Counted from the first letter of the stretch, positions 35,149 to 45,265 are shown. The stretch: DNA of 64,000 nucleotides from JANQPA01 sp964628385 (GCA_964628385.1 CAZVOD010000002.1:79169-143168), one strand, 5' to 3'. Numbers and translations: made by a program. The notes: generated by a model not told the origin, from the sequence alone.

Positions 35149-35769
35149 TCAGGCACTCTTTCCGATAACGGCGTAAAGAGGGTCATGCCCTGCCGACGGT
35201 GTTCGATCCATCATTTCTATATTTTTCCATTTACCACTTTGCTGCAAGAGCTTAGCGACGTAGCCCGGGCGTTGTTCTTCCCTTAAAGCATGCCAAATCG
35301 CAACAGCCTTAGTAGGAAAGCAACGATTAGAGAACGTAATAATCAAAGGAGCTCCGGGTTTGGTGATCCGTCCCAATTCTTTGATGACCTCTACAGGTTG
35401 ATTCAGATAATCGATTGAAACACATATGCCTATACCATCAAAAGTATCATCTGCAAAATTTAGTGCCGGATTGGTATTTAGGTTTTGCACCTGATACTCA
35501 TCCAGCCGTTTATTGGCTTCCAGCTCTTCCTGATTCATTCCCAGGCCTACCACTTTGGCATACTGAACTTCTTCTGGTAAGTGGCTGATCCAACTACTCA
35601 TCAGGTCCATAATCGTACCAAATGGTGGAAGGTATTCACGGTACAGCTGAGTTACAGCCTGAACGGCCATATCGTCAATATGTGTAACAAATCTCGGTTG
35701 AGCATAAAATAGTTCATCTGGAGACTCATCCATTCTTCGGAATGCTCTCGGTGGTAGTGGTTGTTCCAT
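35149..35769 (-). CDS. SAM-dependent methyltransferase-like protein
   Basis: A 206-residue protein of the class I methyltransferase fold. Motif I is altered to IMDLMSSWISHLP, but the acidic end of strand 2 and the post-I region ALNFADDTFDGIGICVSIDYL are clear, and LGRITKPGAPLIITFSNR marks motif III. Homologues of this shape occur in cyanobacteria and plants. Substrate is unknown. It converges on the TPR sensor kinase with a short gap. Confidence 0.8.
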   Translation of the reverse strand: MEQPLPPRAFRRMDESPDELFYAQPRFVTHIDDMAVQAVTQLYREYLPPFGTIMDLMSSWISHLPEEVQYAKVVGLGMNQEELEANKRLDEYQVQNLNTNPALNFADDTFDGIGICVSIDYLNQPVEVIKELGRITKPGAPLIITFSNRCFPTKAVAIWHALREEQRPGYVAKLLQQSGKWKNIEMMDRTPSAGHDPLYAVIGKSA

Positions 35770-35832
35770 AATTTTTAGGTTTGACCGCTAATTCCAGGCA
35801 ATAAATTTAAAAGACTTTAAAGCTACGACTTT

Positions 35833-36501
35833 TTATATATCTCCTCGTTCAGCTGCCTTTCTGAGCTTTTTGTTGGCTACAATAGCGATTTCTACCCGTC
35901 TATTCTTTTGCCGACCGGCAGCCGTGCTGTTGTCCGCTATTGGTTCACTTTCTCCCATCCCCATAGTTACCAGACGATCATTTTTCACACCAGTTAAAGT
36001 CAGGTAATTTGCTACTGACTGAGCTCTATTGTTAGACAATTCGAAGTTGTAGTTTTCATCTCCAGAAGAATCGGTATGCCCCTGTACGAGAATTTCTGTA
36101 TCGTCGTATTTTTGCAAGATAGTAGATAGCTCTTCTAAATTCCTTTTAGTTGGAGCTTTTAAGGCAAAGGAGTTCAGGTCGAATAACAAACCGGATTCAA
36201 AGGTGATCAAAATCCCCTCTCCTACGCGCTCTACATTAGCATTTTCCAGGTCATTTTCGATTTCTTCGGCTTGTTTATCCATATATTTTCCAATGGCAGC
36301 TCCGGCTGCTCCTCCCAACACGGAACCAATTAAAATCCCCCGGGCTTTTTTACCTTTACCGGCTAATGCGCCTCCAATAATACCGCCTAATGCGCCTCCG
36401 ACCATTGCTCCTTGAAAGGATTTACTGGTATTGCAGGAGGGAGTCAGCAATATAGCCATAGACAAAAATAAGGGTAGCACTTTAGAAAATTGACGCTTCA
36501 T
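35833..36501 (-). CDS. OmpA-family lipoprotein with glycine zipper
   Basis: A 222-residue envelope protein. A signal peptide with a weak lipobox (Cys23) is followed by a glycine-rich zipper (GAMVGGALGGIIGGALAGKG, about 31-50, and a second stretch near 57-67), then an OmpA C-terminal domain with NRAQSVANYL and GMGESEPIADN, which binds peptidoglycan. It fits the YMGG-OmpA type and links outer membrane and wall. Confidence 0.92.
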   Translation of the reverse strand: MKRQFSKVLPLFLSMAILLTPSCNTSKSFQGAMVGGALGGIIGGALAGKGKKARGILIGSVLGGAAGAAIGKYMDKQAEEIENDLENANVERVGEGILITFESGLLFDLNSFALKAPTKRNLEELSTILQKYDDTEILVQGHTDSSGDENYNFELSNNRAQSVANYLTLTGVKNDRLVTMGMGESEPIADNSTAAGRQKNRRVEIAIVANKKLRKAAERGDI

Positions 36502-36663
36502 TTATATTGATTATTATAATTGTGAAGATGAAATTACTACCAAAATACATAATTAGATTCATTTTACTAGTATATTTATTTGCTGAAATTAGCAGTATAA
36601 TCAAAGTAATAAACAACGTTTTTGATTTTCGTATACTTGCTTACAGCAAAAACTGAACAGCCA

Positions 36664-37752
36664 ATGCTCTACTTAATATTGTTTTTTGTCGTATCTATCG
36701 TTTTCTCTTTCCTTTGCTCGGTTCTGGAAGCCGTTCTGTTGAGTATTACGCCTTCGTACATACAGACCGTAACTAAGGAAAATAAAAGCCTGGGAATGAA
36801 ACTAATGTATTATAAAAAAGATATTGACAGACCACTTTCGGCCATTCTAACGCTCAACACGATAGCTCATACAGTAGGGGCTATAGGTGTGGGAGCAAGC
36901 GTAAAAAGTGCATTTGGAGAAACTATGAAGTTTGATTTTTATTTTTTTGAAATAGGTGCCGAACCCATGGTGGCCGGTCTTATGACCTTAGCCATACTCA
37001 TTCTCTCCGAAATTATCCCCAAAACTATAGGAGCTAACAATTGGAAGAGGCTTACTCCCTTTACAGTACGATCTTTACGCGTACTGATTTTGGTGCTTCA
37101 ACCACTGGTGTGGTTAAGTCAACTGATCACAAAGAGTTTGAAAAATGAAAAAGACAGATCTGTGTTAAGCCGGGCAGATTTCGCCGCTATGACAGCCGAA
37201 GGAGAAAAAACCGGTGCACTGGACAAGAGTGAATCAACGATTATTAACAATCTGCTGGCGTTTGAAAAGCTTACGGTCAGAGAAATTATGACGCCCAAAA
37301 CGGTGGTGCTAATGGCTAATGAAGAAATGACCGTTTCGGAATTTTATACTGAGCACGATCCACTTCCTTTTTCCAGAATTCCCATTTATCGACAAGACAA
37401 AGATAATGTCACCGGGATTGTCCTGAAAGACGAACTGCTTAAGCACATGGCCGAAGATAAGGATGATGTAAAGCTTAAGGATTTGAAAAGAGAAGTAGCG
37501 GTAGTGGAGGATGACCTTCCGCTAACGGGCTTTTTTGAGCAACTCACCAACAAAAAGCAACACCTCAATATTGTTGTGGACGAATTCGGCATCGTCCTCG
37601 GTATTATCACTATGGAAGATATGTTTGAATCCCTGCTGGGAAAAGAAATTGTTGATGAATCAGATCGAGTAGTTAATATGCAGGAACTCGCCAAAAAGAA
37701 ATGGGCCGAAAGATTTAAAAACAAAAACCAGAAGCCACCGGAAAAAAAATAA
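36664..37752 (+). CDS. CNNM/CorC-type membrane protein with CBS pair (hemolysin family)
   Basis: A 362-residue protein with a DUF21/CNNM membrane domain of about four helices (residues 1-170) and a CBS pair (about 200-330; VREIMTPKTVV, GIVLKDELLKHM, GIITMEDMFESLLG). No C-terminal CorC_HlyC domain follows; it ends in a Lys-rich tail. Family members work in Mg2+ or Co2+ efflux or homeostasis. The ATG at 36664 gives a proper first helix. Confidence 0.9.
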   Translation: MLYLILFFVVSIVFSFLCSVLEAVLLSITPSYIQTVTKENKSLGMKLMYYKKDIDRPLSAILTLNTIAHTVGAIGVGASVKSAFGETMKFDFYFFEIGAEPMVAGLMTLAILILSEIIPKTIGANNWKRLTPFTVRSLRVLILVLQPLVWLSQLITKSLKNEKDRSVLSRADFAAMTAEGEKTGALDKSESTIINNLLAFEKLTVREIMTPKTVVLMANEEMTVSEFYTEHDPLPFSRIPIYRQDKDNVTGIVLKDELLKHMAEDKDDVKLKDLKREVAVVEDDLPLTGFFEQLTNKKQHLNIVVDEFGIVLGIITMEDMFESLLGKEIVDESDRVVNMQELAKKKWAERFKNKNQKPPEKK

Positions 37753-37810
37753 ACCTTTAAAGAAAGATTGCGTTTGAGTGATACTATAAAAAGACTTGAA
37801 AGATCGAGCT

Positions 37811-38401
37811 ATGCGTTATCTGACTATCATTACCGTTTGTATTTTCTTTTCTGTTTCTCTTCAAGCTCAGGATGCGAGATTGTTGGAATTCAATGAATTC
37901 AGGCTTAAAAAACAACGCACGGCCATGTACATCCTGGGAGGTTGGGCCGTAGGAAATATAGCCCTTGGTTCAGTACTTCGAGGCCAACACAGTGGAGTTG
38001 AAAGGCAGTTTCATACTATGAACATCGGTTGGAATGTCGTTAATCTCGGAATTGCCACCCTTGGATTCATCTCGGCTACTAAAGCTGATGCTGGTGCACT
38101 TGACCTTTATCAAACCGTACAGGAACATCATGGTTTTCAAAAAACGCTCCTCTTCAACGCCGGACTTGATATAGGGTATATGCTCGGCGGAGCCTACCTG
38201 ATAGAGAGAAGTAAAAATGTTGATAAAAACCAAGACCAGTTAGAGGGATTTGGTAAATCAATCATTCTACAAGGCGGTTTTCTCTTTGCTTTTGACGTGA
38301 TAAATTACTTCGTTTTTTCCTCGTATGATAGTCAATTGCAGCCACTTATCAACCAGAATGCGATGGGATATATTCAGTATGGTGTTTCGCTAAGATTCTG
38401 A
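37811..38401 (+). CDS. Conserved Bacteroidota membrane protein of unknown function
   Basis: A 196-residue protein with a signal peptide (ending SLQAQ, residue 18) and about four hydrophobic segments with repeated Gly and Asn (GGWAVGNIALGSV, MNIGWNVVNLGIATLGF). It resembles a Bacteroidota-specific family of uncharacterised small membrane proteins (similar to what I recall as DUF6992, not certain). The 3' end abuts the stop of the convergent phosphoesterase gene. Confidence 0.65.
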   Translation: MRYLTIITVCIFFSVSLQAQDARLLEFNEFRLKKQRTAMYILGGWAVGNIALGSVLRGQHSGVERQFHTMNIGWNVVNLGIATLGFISATKADAGALDLYQTVQEHHGFQKTLLFNAGLDIGYMLGGAYLIERSKNVDKNQDQLEGFGKSIILQGGFLFAFDVINYFVFSSYDSQLQPLINQNAMGYIQYGVSLRF

Positions 38402-38902
38402 TTACCGGCCACGTAGCCCCAACTCGATGACCTGAAGGTCAAAGGGTCGACCATCTTCAATGGAAAACCTCACGATAGTTCTTACGCTATGAAAGCCGTG
38501 TCTTCCACATGCCCCCGGGTTGATATGGAGTAAGTTGTATTTCTTATCCGGCATTACTTTTAGGATATGAGAATGCCCACAAATAAATAGTCCAGGAGCG
38601 TTAGCATCCATTTCTTCTCTAATCCTTTTTTTGTATTTACCGGGATATCCTCCGATGTGTGTCATCCACACATCAAGACCTTCGCAGTAAAATCTCAAAT
38701 CCAGAGGATATCGCAAGCTGATTGTTTTATCATCGATATTTCCATAAACCGCTTTGAAAGGCCTGAACGCTTCCAGCGCATCAGTAACAGCTTCATCACC
38801 AATATCGCCGGCATGCCACACTTCGTCGCATTCTTCGAAATAGTCAAATATCTGATCGTCTAGATAAGAATGTGTATCTGATAATAAACCGATTCTTTTC
38901 AT
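38402..38902 (-). CDS. YfcE/MJ0936-type metallophosphoesterase
   Basis: A 166-residue phosphodiesterase. The metal-site motifs are LSDTHSY, HAGDIGD, YGNIDD and CGHSHI, in order and intact. Family members act on small phosphodiesters in vitro; the natural substrate is often unknown. The ATG is preceded by a strong hairpin (38916-38951). Confidence 0.9.
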   Translation of the reverse strand: MKRIGLLSDTHSYLDDQIFDYFEECDEVWHAGDIGDEAVTDALEAFRPFKAVYGNIDDKTISLRYPLDLRFYCEGLDVWMTHIGGYPGKYKKRIREEMDANAPGLFICGHSHILKVMPDKKYNLLHINPGACGRHGFHSVRTIVRFSIEDGRPFDLQVIELGLRGR

Positions 38903-38915
38903 TTTTCAAAAATAC

Positions 38916-38951
38916 AAAAGTGAAAGGTAAATGATATGACCTTTCACTTTT
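38916..38951. terminator. 13-bp hairpin with flanking A and T runs
   Basis: AAAAGTGAAAGGT (38916-38928) pairs fully with ACCTTTCACTTTT (38939-38951) across a 10-base loop, and a T run follows. It has the form of a bidirectional terminator. On the minus strand it sits 13 bases before the phosphoesterase ATG, so it would end transcripts from the papain-fold gene or fold in the leader of the phosphoesterase mRNA. Confidence 0.65.
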
Positions 38952-39117
38952 TATATAAACAACCATCTTTTTTGAAAGCTCCGATAAAATGATTGAACTC
39001 AAAAAACCGGAAAATCTATTTTGGTACACAACCAGGGTATTTGTTGTAGGAATGAATAAAGCCTCATGATTCGTTAGAGCCTAACACTTTATCCACTCCA
39101 CTACTTAGATTCAGTTA

Positions 39118-39948
39118 TTACATATTAGTAGGTAACATCACAAAACCATCAGTAGCCAGCTTACCAAAATCGCTGTAAGAGACCCAGATGTATCCATTGT
39201 CTCCCCAGGTACTTCCCCATGAACTCATCAGCTCTAGTGCTTTTTTATTCTCGTCATATCCTACTACAACGAAGGTAAACTCCTCACTGCCTGCGCTCAC
39301 GCTCAACATATCTTCTCCTGATACGCCCCTTATTGCACTGCTAGCTTTAATTTTTGCCACTACGGGGTTTCCTCTCATCAGCGCCTTTCTCACTTCATAG
39401 ACTTTTTGTTGCTCCTTGGTGACAGATCTGAAGATGTGCAGATAATTGGTAATTTTGAATTTTTGCGTGTTGTAAACTGCATTTGTCAAAGATGGAGAAT
39501 CATAGGGCATAATTGCCGCATCAACCGTTCCACTTTGCATTAGGAAGGCCATGGCATCTTTGAAGGACACTGGCTTGCCAGAAGCCTGGAGACTCAGGGA
39601 TATATAATCAGGACTTAAATTTACTTTGTAGTTCTTTTCCAGATTCACATAAAACTCAAGGCAGCTGGCCAGCGCGTAGCTAAAGTCTGTACCTCGTACC
39701 CCTATCCTGCGTACAGGCATCATATAAGGCTTGACACTCTGAGCGTTGAGAAAAGACTTAGCACTGCTCCCCACTCCTCTTACGGTAATCATAATTTGGT
39801 CGATCAATTCAGCATCTTCTACACCTACCATTTGGGATAAATCGACCGTTCTACTTTTTTTGCCCTCCTTAACATCGCTGCCAGTCTGAGCAAAAGATAA
39901 ATTGACCATTGAAAGAAAAAACACAAATAAGATGGTTACTTTTTTCAT
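39118..39948 (-). CDS. Secreted papain-fold (C1A) protein lacking all catalytic residues
   Basis: A 276-residue exported protein (signal peptide ending SFAQ, residue 21). From about residue 78 to the end it aligns along its length with C1A peptidases: VRRIGVRGTDFSYA stands for the Q-G-x-C-G-S-C-W block, EFTFVVVGYD for the G-H-A-x-x-V-x-G-Y block, and SSWGSTWGDNGY for N-S-W-G. The oxyanion Gln is Ile82, the nucleophile Cys is Asp88, the general base His is Phe224 and the Asn is Ser242. The fold-forming residues are kept, so it is a non-peptidase binding protein rather than a broken gene. Partner unknown. Confidence 0.8.
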   Translation of the reverse strand: MKKVTILFVFFLSMVNLSFAQTGSDVKEGKKSRTVDLSQMVGVEDAELIDQIMITVRGVGSSAKSFLNAQSVKPYMMPVRRIGVRGTDFSYALASCLEFYVNLEKNYKVNLSPDYISLSLQASGKPVSFKDAMAFLMQSGTVDAAIMPYDSPSLTNAVYNTQKFKITNYLHIFRSVTKEQQKVYEVRKALMRGNPVVAKIKASSAIRGVSGEDMLSVSAGSEEFTFVVVGYDENKKALELMSSWGSTWGDNGYIWVSYSDFGKLATDGFVMLPTNM

Positions 39949-40132
39949 GATGTATTGACATTTAAAATTTTACCAACTAACGTAAATTTTAGACCATTTC
40001 TTTCATTTCTACTATTAAAAGAATCCTAAATTCTTACGTCGATTTTAGTTGTTGCAAAATCGCTTTGTCCATTAGTATAATAATCATGATAAGGGGACAA
40101 CCTTAAACTTGTTTTAACTTTTCCTTAACTAC

Positions 40133-41674
40133 TTATAAAGGAATATTCCCGTGCTTTTTCTTTGGCAAATTGGCCACTTTCTGCTCTAGCATGTCGAAGG
40201 CCCGAATCAGCTTTCTTCTTGAGAATTTTGGCTCTATAATTTCATCGATAAAACCACGACGCGTGGCCCGGTAAGGATTGGCGAACATTTCCTGATACTC
40301 CTGCTCTTTTTGTTTGGCCATGGCCGCCGGATCATCGGCAGCAGCAATTTCTTTTCTGAAAATAATCTCAGATGCTCCTTTTGCTCCCATAACAGCGATT
40401 TCGGCGGTAGGCCAGGCATAGTTCATATCAGCGCCGATATGCTTGGAGTTCATCACATCGTAGGCGCCACCGTAGGCTTTTCTAGTGATGAGCGTCACTC
40501 TTGGTACAGTGGCCTCGCTAAATGCGTAAAGTAACTTAGCACCATTGGTTATTATGCCATTCCACTCCTGATCTGTACCGGGAAGAAAACCTGGTACGTC
40601 TACCAAAACCAAAAGGGGAATATTAAAGCAATCACAAAACCTTACAAATCTGGCTCCTTTTTTGGAACTATCAACATCGAGGACACCGGCCAGGCTCATG
40701 GGCTGATTCCCAACAATGCCAATGCTTCGGCCGGCAATGCGAGCAAAACCGACAATAATATTCTCAGCGTAATCGGAATGAATTTCCAGAAAAGATTCTT
40801 TATCTACTATGCCTTCTACTACATCTCTCATATCGTAAGGCTGGTTATTATTTTCGGGTACAATACCAGTTAGTTGCTCTCTTATTTCCTCTCCCATTTC
40901 GTAGGGCAAGCAATCCGGCTTTTCTTCACAATTCTGGGGCATATAACTGAGCAGGCGCTTTATTTTGGATATGCATTCCAGGTCGTTAGTAGCCGTAAGA
41001 TGCGTCACCCCTGATTTGGTAGCGTGGGCAGAAGCCCCGCCCAGTTCTTCGGCAGTAACCGTTTCATTAGTAACTGTTTTTACAACATTAGGCCCGGTAA
41101 CAAACATGTAAGAGCTGTTTTCTACCATTATTGTAAAGTCTGTCATGGCAGGAGAATAAACCGCTCCTCCGGCACAAGGTCCCATAATAGCAGAGATTTG
41201 AGGGACTACCCCCGAAGTAATGACATTTCGGTAGAAAATATCAGCATATCCACCCAACGATTTAACCCCCTCCTGGATTCTGGCACCACCTGAATCATTA
41301 AGCCCAACGAGAGGCGCTCCATTTTTCATGGCCAGATCCATTATCCTACAGATTTTTTCAGCGTGAGATTCTGAAAGCGAACCGCCAAATACCGTAAAAT
41401 CCTGAGCAAAGACATAAACCAGCTTACCATTGATTGTTCCGTAGCCAGTAACGACTCCATCCCCGGGGAAACGCTGTTTCTCCATCCCAAAATCATGACT
41501 CCTATGTGTTACCAGCATTCCTATTTCCTCAAAAGAACCCTGATCAAGAAGGAAATGAATTCTTTCTCTGGCAGTTAGCTTACCTTTCTGATGTTGTTTA
41601 TCTATTCTCGCTTGGCCTCCTCCCAAAAGCGCTTTTTCTCTTGACTCCTGAAGATATGACAAGTTGTCTTTCAT
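40133..41674 (-). CDS. Acyl-CoA carboxylase carboxyltransferase (beta) subunit, propionyl-CoA type
   Basis: A 513-residue carboxyltransferase with both crotonase-like halves. N-terminal GKLTARERIHFLLD, oxyanion-type GGARIQEGV and GPCAGGAVYSPAM, and C-terminal DVPGFLPGTDQEWNGII, ARAKAYGGAYD-like (RKAYGGAYDVMNS) and RRGFIDEIIEP. It moves carboxyl from biotin to propionyl-CoA, and possibly acetyl-CoA or methylmalonyl-CoA. No biotin carboxylase or biotin carrier gene lies beside it, so its partners are elsewhere. Confidence 0.93.
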   Translation of the reverse strand: MKDNLSYLQESREKALLGGGQARIDKQHQKGKLTARERIHFLLDQGSFEEIGMLVTHRSHDFGMEKQRFPGDGVVTGYGTINGKLVYVFAQDFTVFGGSLSESHAEKICRIMDLAMKNGAPLVGLNDSGGARIQEGVKSLGGYADIFYRNVITSGVVPQISAIMGPCAGGAVYSPAMTDFTIMVENSSYMFVTGPNVVKTVTNETVTAEELGGASAHATKSGVTHLTATNDLECISKIKRLLSYMPQNCEEKPDCLPYEMGEEIREQLTGIVPENNNQPYDMRDVVEGIVDKESFLEIHSDYAENIIVGFARIAGRSIGIVGNQPMSLAGVLDVDSSKKGARFVRFCDCFNIPLLVLVDVPGFLPGTDQEWNGIITNGAKLLYAFSEATVPRVTLITRKAYGGAYDVMNSKHIGADMNYAWPTAEIAVMGAKGASEIIFRKEIAAADDPAAMAKQKEQEYQEMFANPYRATRRGFIDEIIEPKFSRRKLIRAFDMLEQKVANLPKKKHGNIPL

Positions 41675-41960
41675 AAGTTTTGATGATATTTTACAGGTTG
41701 GTTTAATCTAAATTACCATTTAATGCTATCGGAAAGATAGAAATTTTTGGGAATCCACCTACTGAATATTATCATAAGCTACTGATGATACAGGAATTCG
41801 GTGAAATGGCCTTAATGACAAAGTTTAAACAGGGGCTAAAATGCATTTTGGTAAAAAGTTTTTAAATTGCTTTGTTTATAAAGGTGATGGGTTTTTCCAA
41901 TCACACATTTAAACACATTACACGCATAACATCTTACAAGCACAAATAAAAAAAAATCTT

Positions 41961-43169
41961 ATGAGCACTATTTCTGCTCCTGCACTGAGCCAGCGTTTAG
42001 AGCGTATGGAAGAATCTGCGACACTGAAAATGACACAGATGGCCAGAGATCTTAAGGCCAAAGGCCATCAGGTCATCAGCCTGAGTATTGGCGAGCCGGA
42101 TTTTGATACTCCCGATCACATTAAGGAAGCCGCCAAAAAAGCATTAGATGATGGCTTTACCAAGTATACTCCCGTACCGGGACTTCCAGAACTGAGAAAA
42201 GCAATCCAACACAAATTCAAGCGTGATAATAACCTCGATTACGATATCAACCAAATCGTAGTCTCTAATGGTGCCAAGCAATCTATCGCCAATATTTTCC
42301 TTTCTTTATTAAACGAGGGGGATGAAGTAATCATCCTGGCGCCTTACTGGGTCTCCTACTCCGAGATTGTCAAAATTGCTGATGGAAAGCCTGTAATACT
42401 AAAGTCTTCTATAGAGGAGGATTATAAAGTCAATCCACAAGCTATAGAAGCTGCCATCACCGATAAGACTAAAGCTATCTTATTTTCTTCTCCCTGTAAT
42501 CCTACGGGGTCTGTTTATTCGGAAACAGAGTTGAAAGCTATTGCAGATATTGTAGCTGAGCATAATAACATTTACATCGTATCCGATGAGATCTATGAAT
42601 ATATCACCTTCGCAGGGAAGCATCTCAGTATTGGTACTTTTGACCATGTAAAAGATCAGACTATTACTGTTAATGGATTTTCCAAAGGGTTTGCTATGAC
42701 AGGCTGGCGACTCGGCTATATAGGTGCCCCCAGATGGATTGCCGCTGCCTGTACAAAAGTGCAGGGACAATTCACTTCGGGTGCTTCGGCATTCGGACAG
42801 AAAGCTGCCGCGTATGCTCTGGAGGCAGATATGCAAGCGACTCACGACATGAAAGCAGCCTTTCTTAAACGCCGGGATATGGTCATCGAGTTACTCGGTC
42901 AAATTCCAGGAATGAAAGTCAACAAACCGTTGGGGGCATTTTATATTTTTCCTGATATCAGCGACTTTTTTGGCAAAACAGACGGGACAACTACCATCAA
43001 TAATGCTGATGATTTCTGCGAGTATATTCTACATCAGGCTCATGTAGCGGTAGTCACCGGAACGGCATTTGGAGCTGACAATTGTTTTCGTTTATCCTAC
43101 GCCGCTTCTGAAGCAGAGCTCAAAGAAGCCATAAAAAGAATAGCGGAAACATTAGGCAGGTTAAAATAA
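41961..43169 (+). CDS. Class I PLP aminotransferase (aspartate aminotransferase-type)
   Basis: A 402-residue fold-type I aminotransferase. The PLP lysine is K242 in SKGFAMTGWRLGY, the cofactor-binding SPCNPTGSVY and SDEIYEYI are present, and the substrate carboxylate Arg lies in FRLSYA near the end. The closest types are group I-beta aspartate transaminases. It stands alone with its own 5' region. Confidence 0.92.
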   Translation: MSTISAPALSQRLERMEESATLKMTQMARDLKAKGHQVISLSIGEPDFDTPDHIKEAAKKALDDGFTKYTPVPGLPELRKAIQHKFKRDNNLDYDINQIVVSNGAKQSIANIFLSLLNEGDEVIILAPYWVSYSEIVKIADGKPVILKSSIEEDYKVNPQAIEAAITDKTKAILFSSPCNPTGSVYSETELKAIADIVAEHNNIYIVSDEIYEYITFAGKHLSIGTFDHVKDQTITVNGFSKGFAMTGWRLGYIGAPRWIAAACTKVQGQFTSGASAFGQKAAAYALEADMQATHDMKAAFLKRRDMVIELLGQIPGMKVNKPLGAFYIFPDISDFFGKTDGTTTINNADDFCEYILHQAHVAVVTGTAFGADNCFRLSYAASEAELKEAIKRIAETLGRLK

Positions 43170-43216
43170 TCCTGTCGATATTTAAGTAATACAACACTTT
43201 TAAAATTAATTAATTA

Positions 43217-45265
43217 ATGAAAATGAATACCGAGGCTAAGGCACCCGTTGCCTCAAAGAAGCCCAAGGAACTTATTGCCCACGACGATATAAGAGTTGAT
43301 AATTATTATTGGCTAAATAACAGGGAGGATCAGGAAGTTACTGACTATTTGAATGCAGAAAATGAGTATACCCGTCAGGTGATGGCTCCCATTCAAGATC
43401 TGGAGAAGTCACTTTTTGAAGAGATGAAGGGCAGGATTAAGCAGCAGGATGAGTCCGTTCCTTACAAGAAAAACGGATATTTCTACATCACCCGTTTTGA
43501 GGAAGGACAAGAATATCCAATATATTCCAGAAAGAAAGAGACACTCGAGGCCACGGAGGAACCGCTACTTGATGTCAATCAACTGGCTGAACCACATAGT
43601 TTTTATAATATTGAAGGCCTGGCGGTAAGCCCTGATAACAAACTACTAGCTTACAGTGAAGATACGGTTAGTAGAAATTTATTTACCATCAGGATAAAAA
43701 ACCTCGCCACAGGAAAGCTGCTGGAAGACGAGATTATCAACACAACCGGAAGTATTGTTTGGGCTAACGATAACCAAACCCTCTTTTACACCCTGAGAGA
43801 TACCGAGACCCTGCGAGCATTTAAAGTATTCCGACATAAATTGGGCAGTCCCAGTAGCGAAGATGTAGAAGTATGGCATGAAAAAGATAATTCTTTCCTC
43901 TGTTATATCAGCAAGACTAAATCTAGGAAATATATTGTTATTGGCTCTTACTATTCTAACTCGCAGGATTATAGAATCCTGGAAGCGGATAATCCGGAAG
44001 GCGAATTTCGTTTATTTCACCAAAGAGAAAAGGACCTGGAGTATGATGTAGTACACTACGAAGACCATTTTTACATACTCACTAACTGGAAAGCCCAAAA
44101 CTTCCGTTTGATGCGTACCCCAGAAACGGCGACCAGCAAAGATAATTGGGAGGAGTTTATTGGGCATCGTACAGATGTTTTACTGGAAGATGTAGATGTT
44201 TTCAGAGAGGCACTGGTACTGAGCGAAAGAAAAGAAGGGATCACCCAGATCAGGGTACGCCCCTGGAGTGGAGAAGAGCATTATATTGACTTTGAAGAAT
44301 CGGCATATCTGGCAGCGGTTTCTATCAATCCTGAATTTGATACGCTCAAACTTAGGTTGAGCTATCAATCCATGACGACCCCTCCCACTGTTTATGATTA
44401 CCACCTGAAGGAAAAGACTTTTGAACTGTTAAAGGAGAGGGAAATCCTGGGAGGCTTTGATAAAAAGGATTATCAGTCTGAACGCCTCATGGTTAAGGCC
44501 AGAGATGGGGTAAAAGTGCCGGTTTCGATAGTATACAAAAAAGGGTTTGAGAAAAACGGCAAACAACCTTTACTTTTGTACGCTTATGGTTCTTATGGGC
44601 ATAGTATGGATCCCTATTTTAGTGCTGCAAGATTAAGCCTGTTGGAGCGCGGATTTGCTTTCGCTATCGCCCATATCAGAGGCGGAGAAGAAATGGGGCG
44701 GCAGTGGTATGACAATGGTAAGATGCTTAAAAAGAAAAATACTTTTTATGATTTTATTGATTGTGCTGAATTTCTGATAGCAGAGCAATTTACTAATCCG
44801 GAGAAACTCTTTGCCATGGGTGGCAGTGCCGGTGGTCTATTGATGGGAGCAATTTATAACATGCGTCCTGACCTCTGGAAGGGTGTGCTCGCAGCTGTCC
44901 CATTTGTGGATGTTGTAACTACGATGCTGGATAGTAGCATTCCACTGACCACTTTTGAGTACGACGAATGGGGCAATCCCAATCATAAAGAATATTACGA
45001 TTATATAAAATCTTATTCGCCCTACGATAACGTGGAAGCGAAAGCATATACCAATATGCTGGTCACAACAGGTTTACACGATTCTCAAGTACAGTACTGG
45101 GAGCCTGCCAAATGGGTAGCCAAATTGCGGGAGCTCAGAAAAGATAACAGACTTTTACTTTTACACACCAATATGGAAGCTGGACACAGTGGTGCTTCAG
45201 GCCGATTTAAGGCACTGGAAGACCTGGCCCGGCAATATGCTTTTATTATTGATCTGGCCTCTTGA
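43217..45265 (+). CDS. ptrB: Oligopeptidase B (S9A family serine peptidase)
   Basis: A 682-residue cytosolic peptidase. The seven-bladed propeller (about 70-400) is followed by the alpha/beta-hydrolase domain with the catalytic Ser537 in GGSAGG, Asp in GLHDSQV and His in EAGHSG. It cuts short peptides after basic residues. The start ATG at 43217 is followed by a second ATG two codons later; both give cytosolic forms. Confidence 0.94.
   Translation: MKMNTEAKAPVASKKPKELIAHDDIRVDNYYWLNNREDQEVTDYLNAENEYTRQVMAPIQDLEKSLFEEMKGRIKQQDESVPYKKNGYFYITRFEEGQEYPIYSRKKETLEATEEPLLDVNQLAEPHSFYNIEGLAVSPDNKLLAYSEDTVSRNLFTIRIKNLATGKLLEDEIINTTGSIVWANDNQTLFYTLRDTETLRAFKVFRHKLGSPSSEDVEVWHEKDNSFLCYISKTKSRKYIVIGSYYSNSQDYRILEADNPEGEFRLFHQREKDLEYDVVHYEDHFYILTNWKAQNFRLMRTPETATSKDNWEEFIGHRTDVLLEDVDVFREALVLSERKEGITQIRVRPWSGEEHYIDFEESAYLAAVSINPEFDTLKLRLSYQSMTTPPTVYDYHLKEKTFELLKEREILGGFDKKDYQSERLMVKARDGVKVPVSIVYKKGFEKNGKQPLLLYAYGSYGHSMDPYFSAARLSLLERGFAFAIAHIRGGEEMGRQWYDNGKMLKKKNTFYDFIDCAEFLIAEQFTNPEKLFAMGGSAGGLLMGAIYNMRPDLWKGVLAAVPFVDVVTTMLDSSIPLTTFEYDEWGNPNHKEYYDYIKSYSPYDNVEAKAYTNMLVTTGLHDSQVQYWEPAKWVAKLRELRKDNRLLLLHTNMEAGHSGASGRFKALEDLARQYAFIIDLAS

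Noticed and set aside
39045..39110. tRNA-like stretch on the minus strand (short acceptor-like ends and a D-arm-like GTGGAtAA run)
   Set aside because: No proper T-arm, no anticodon stem of five pairs and total length near 62 bases. Chance similarity is more likely.
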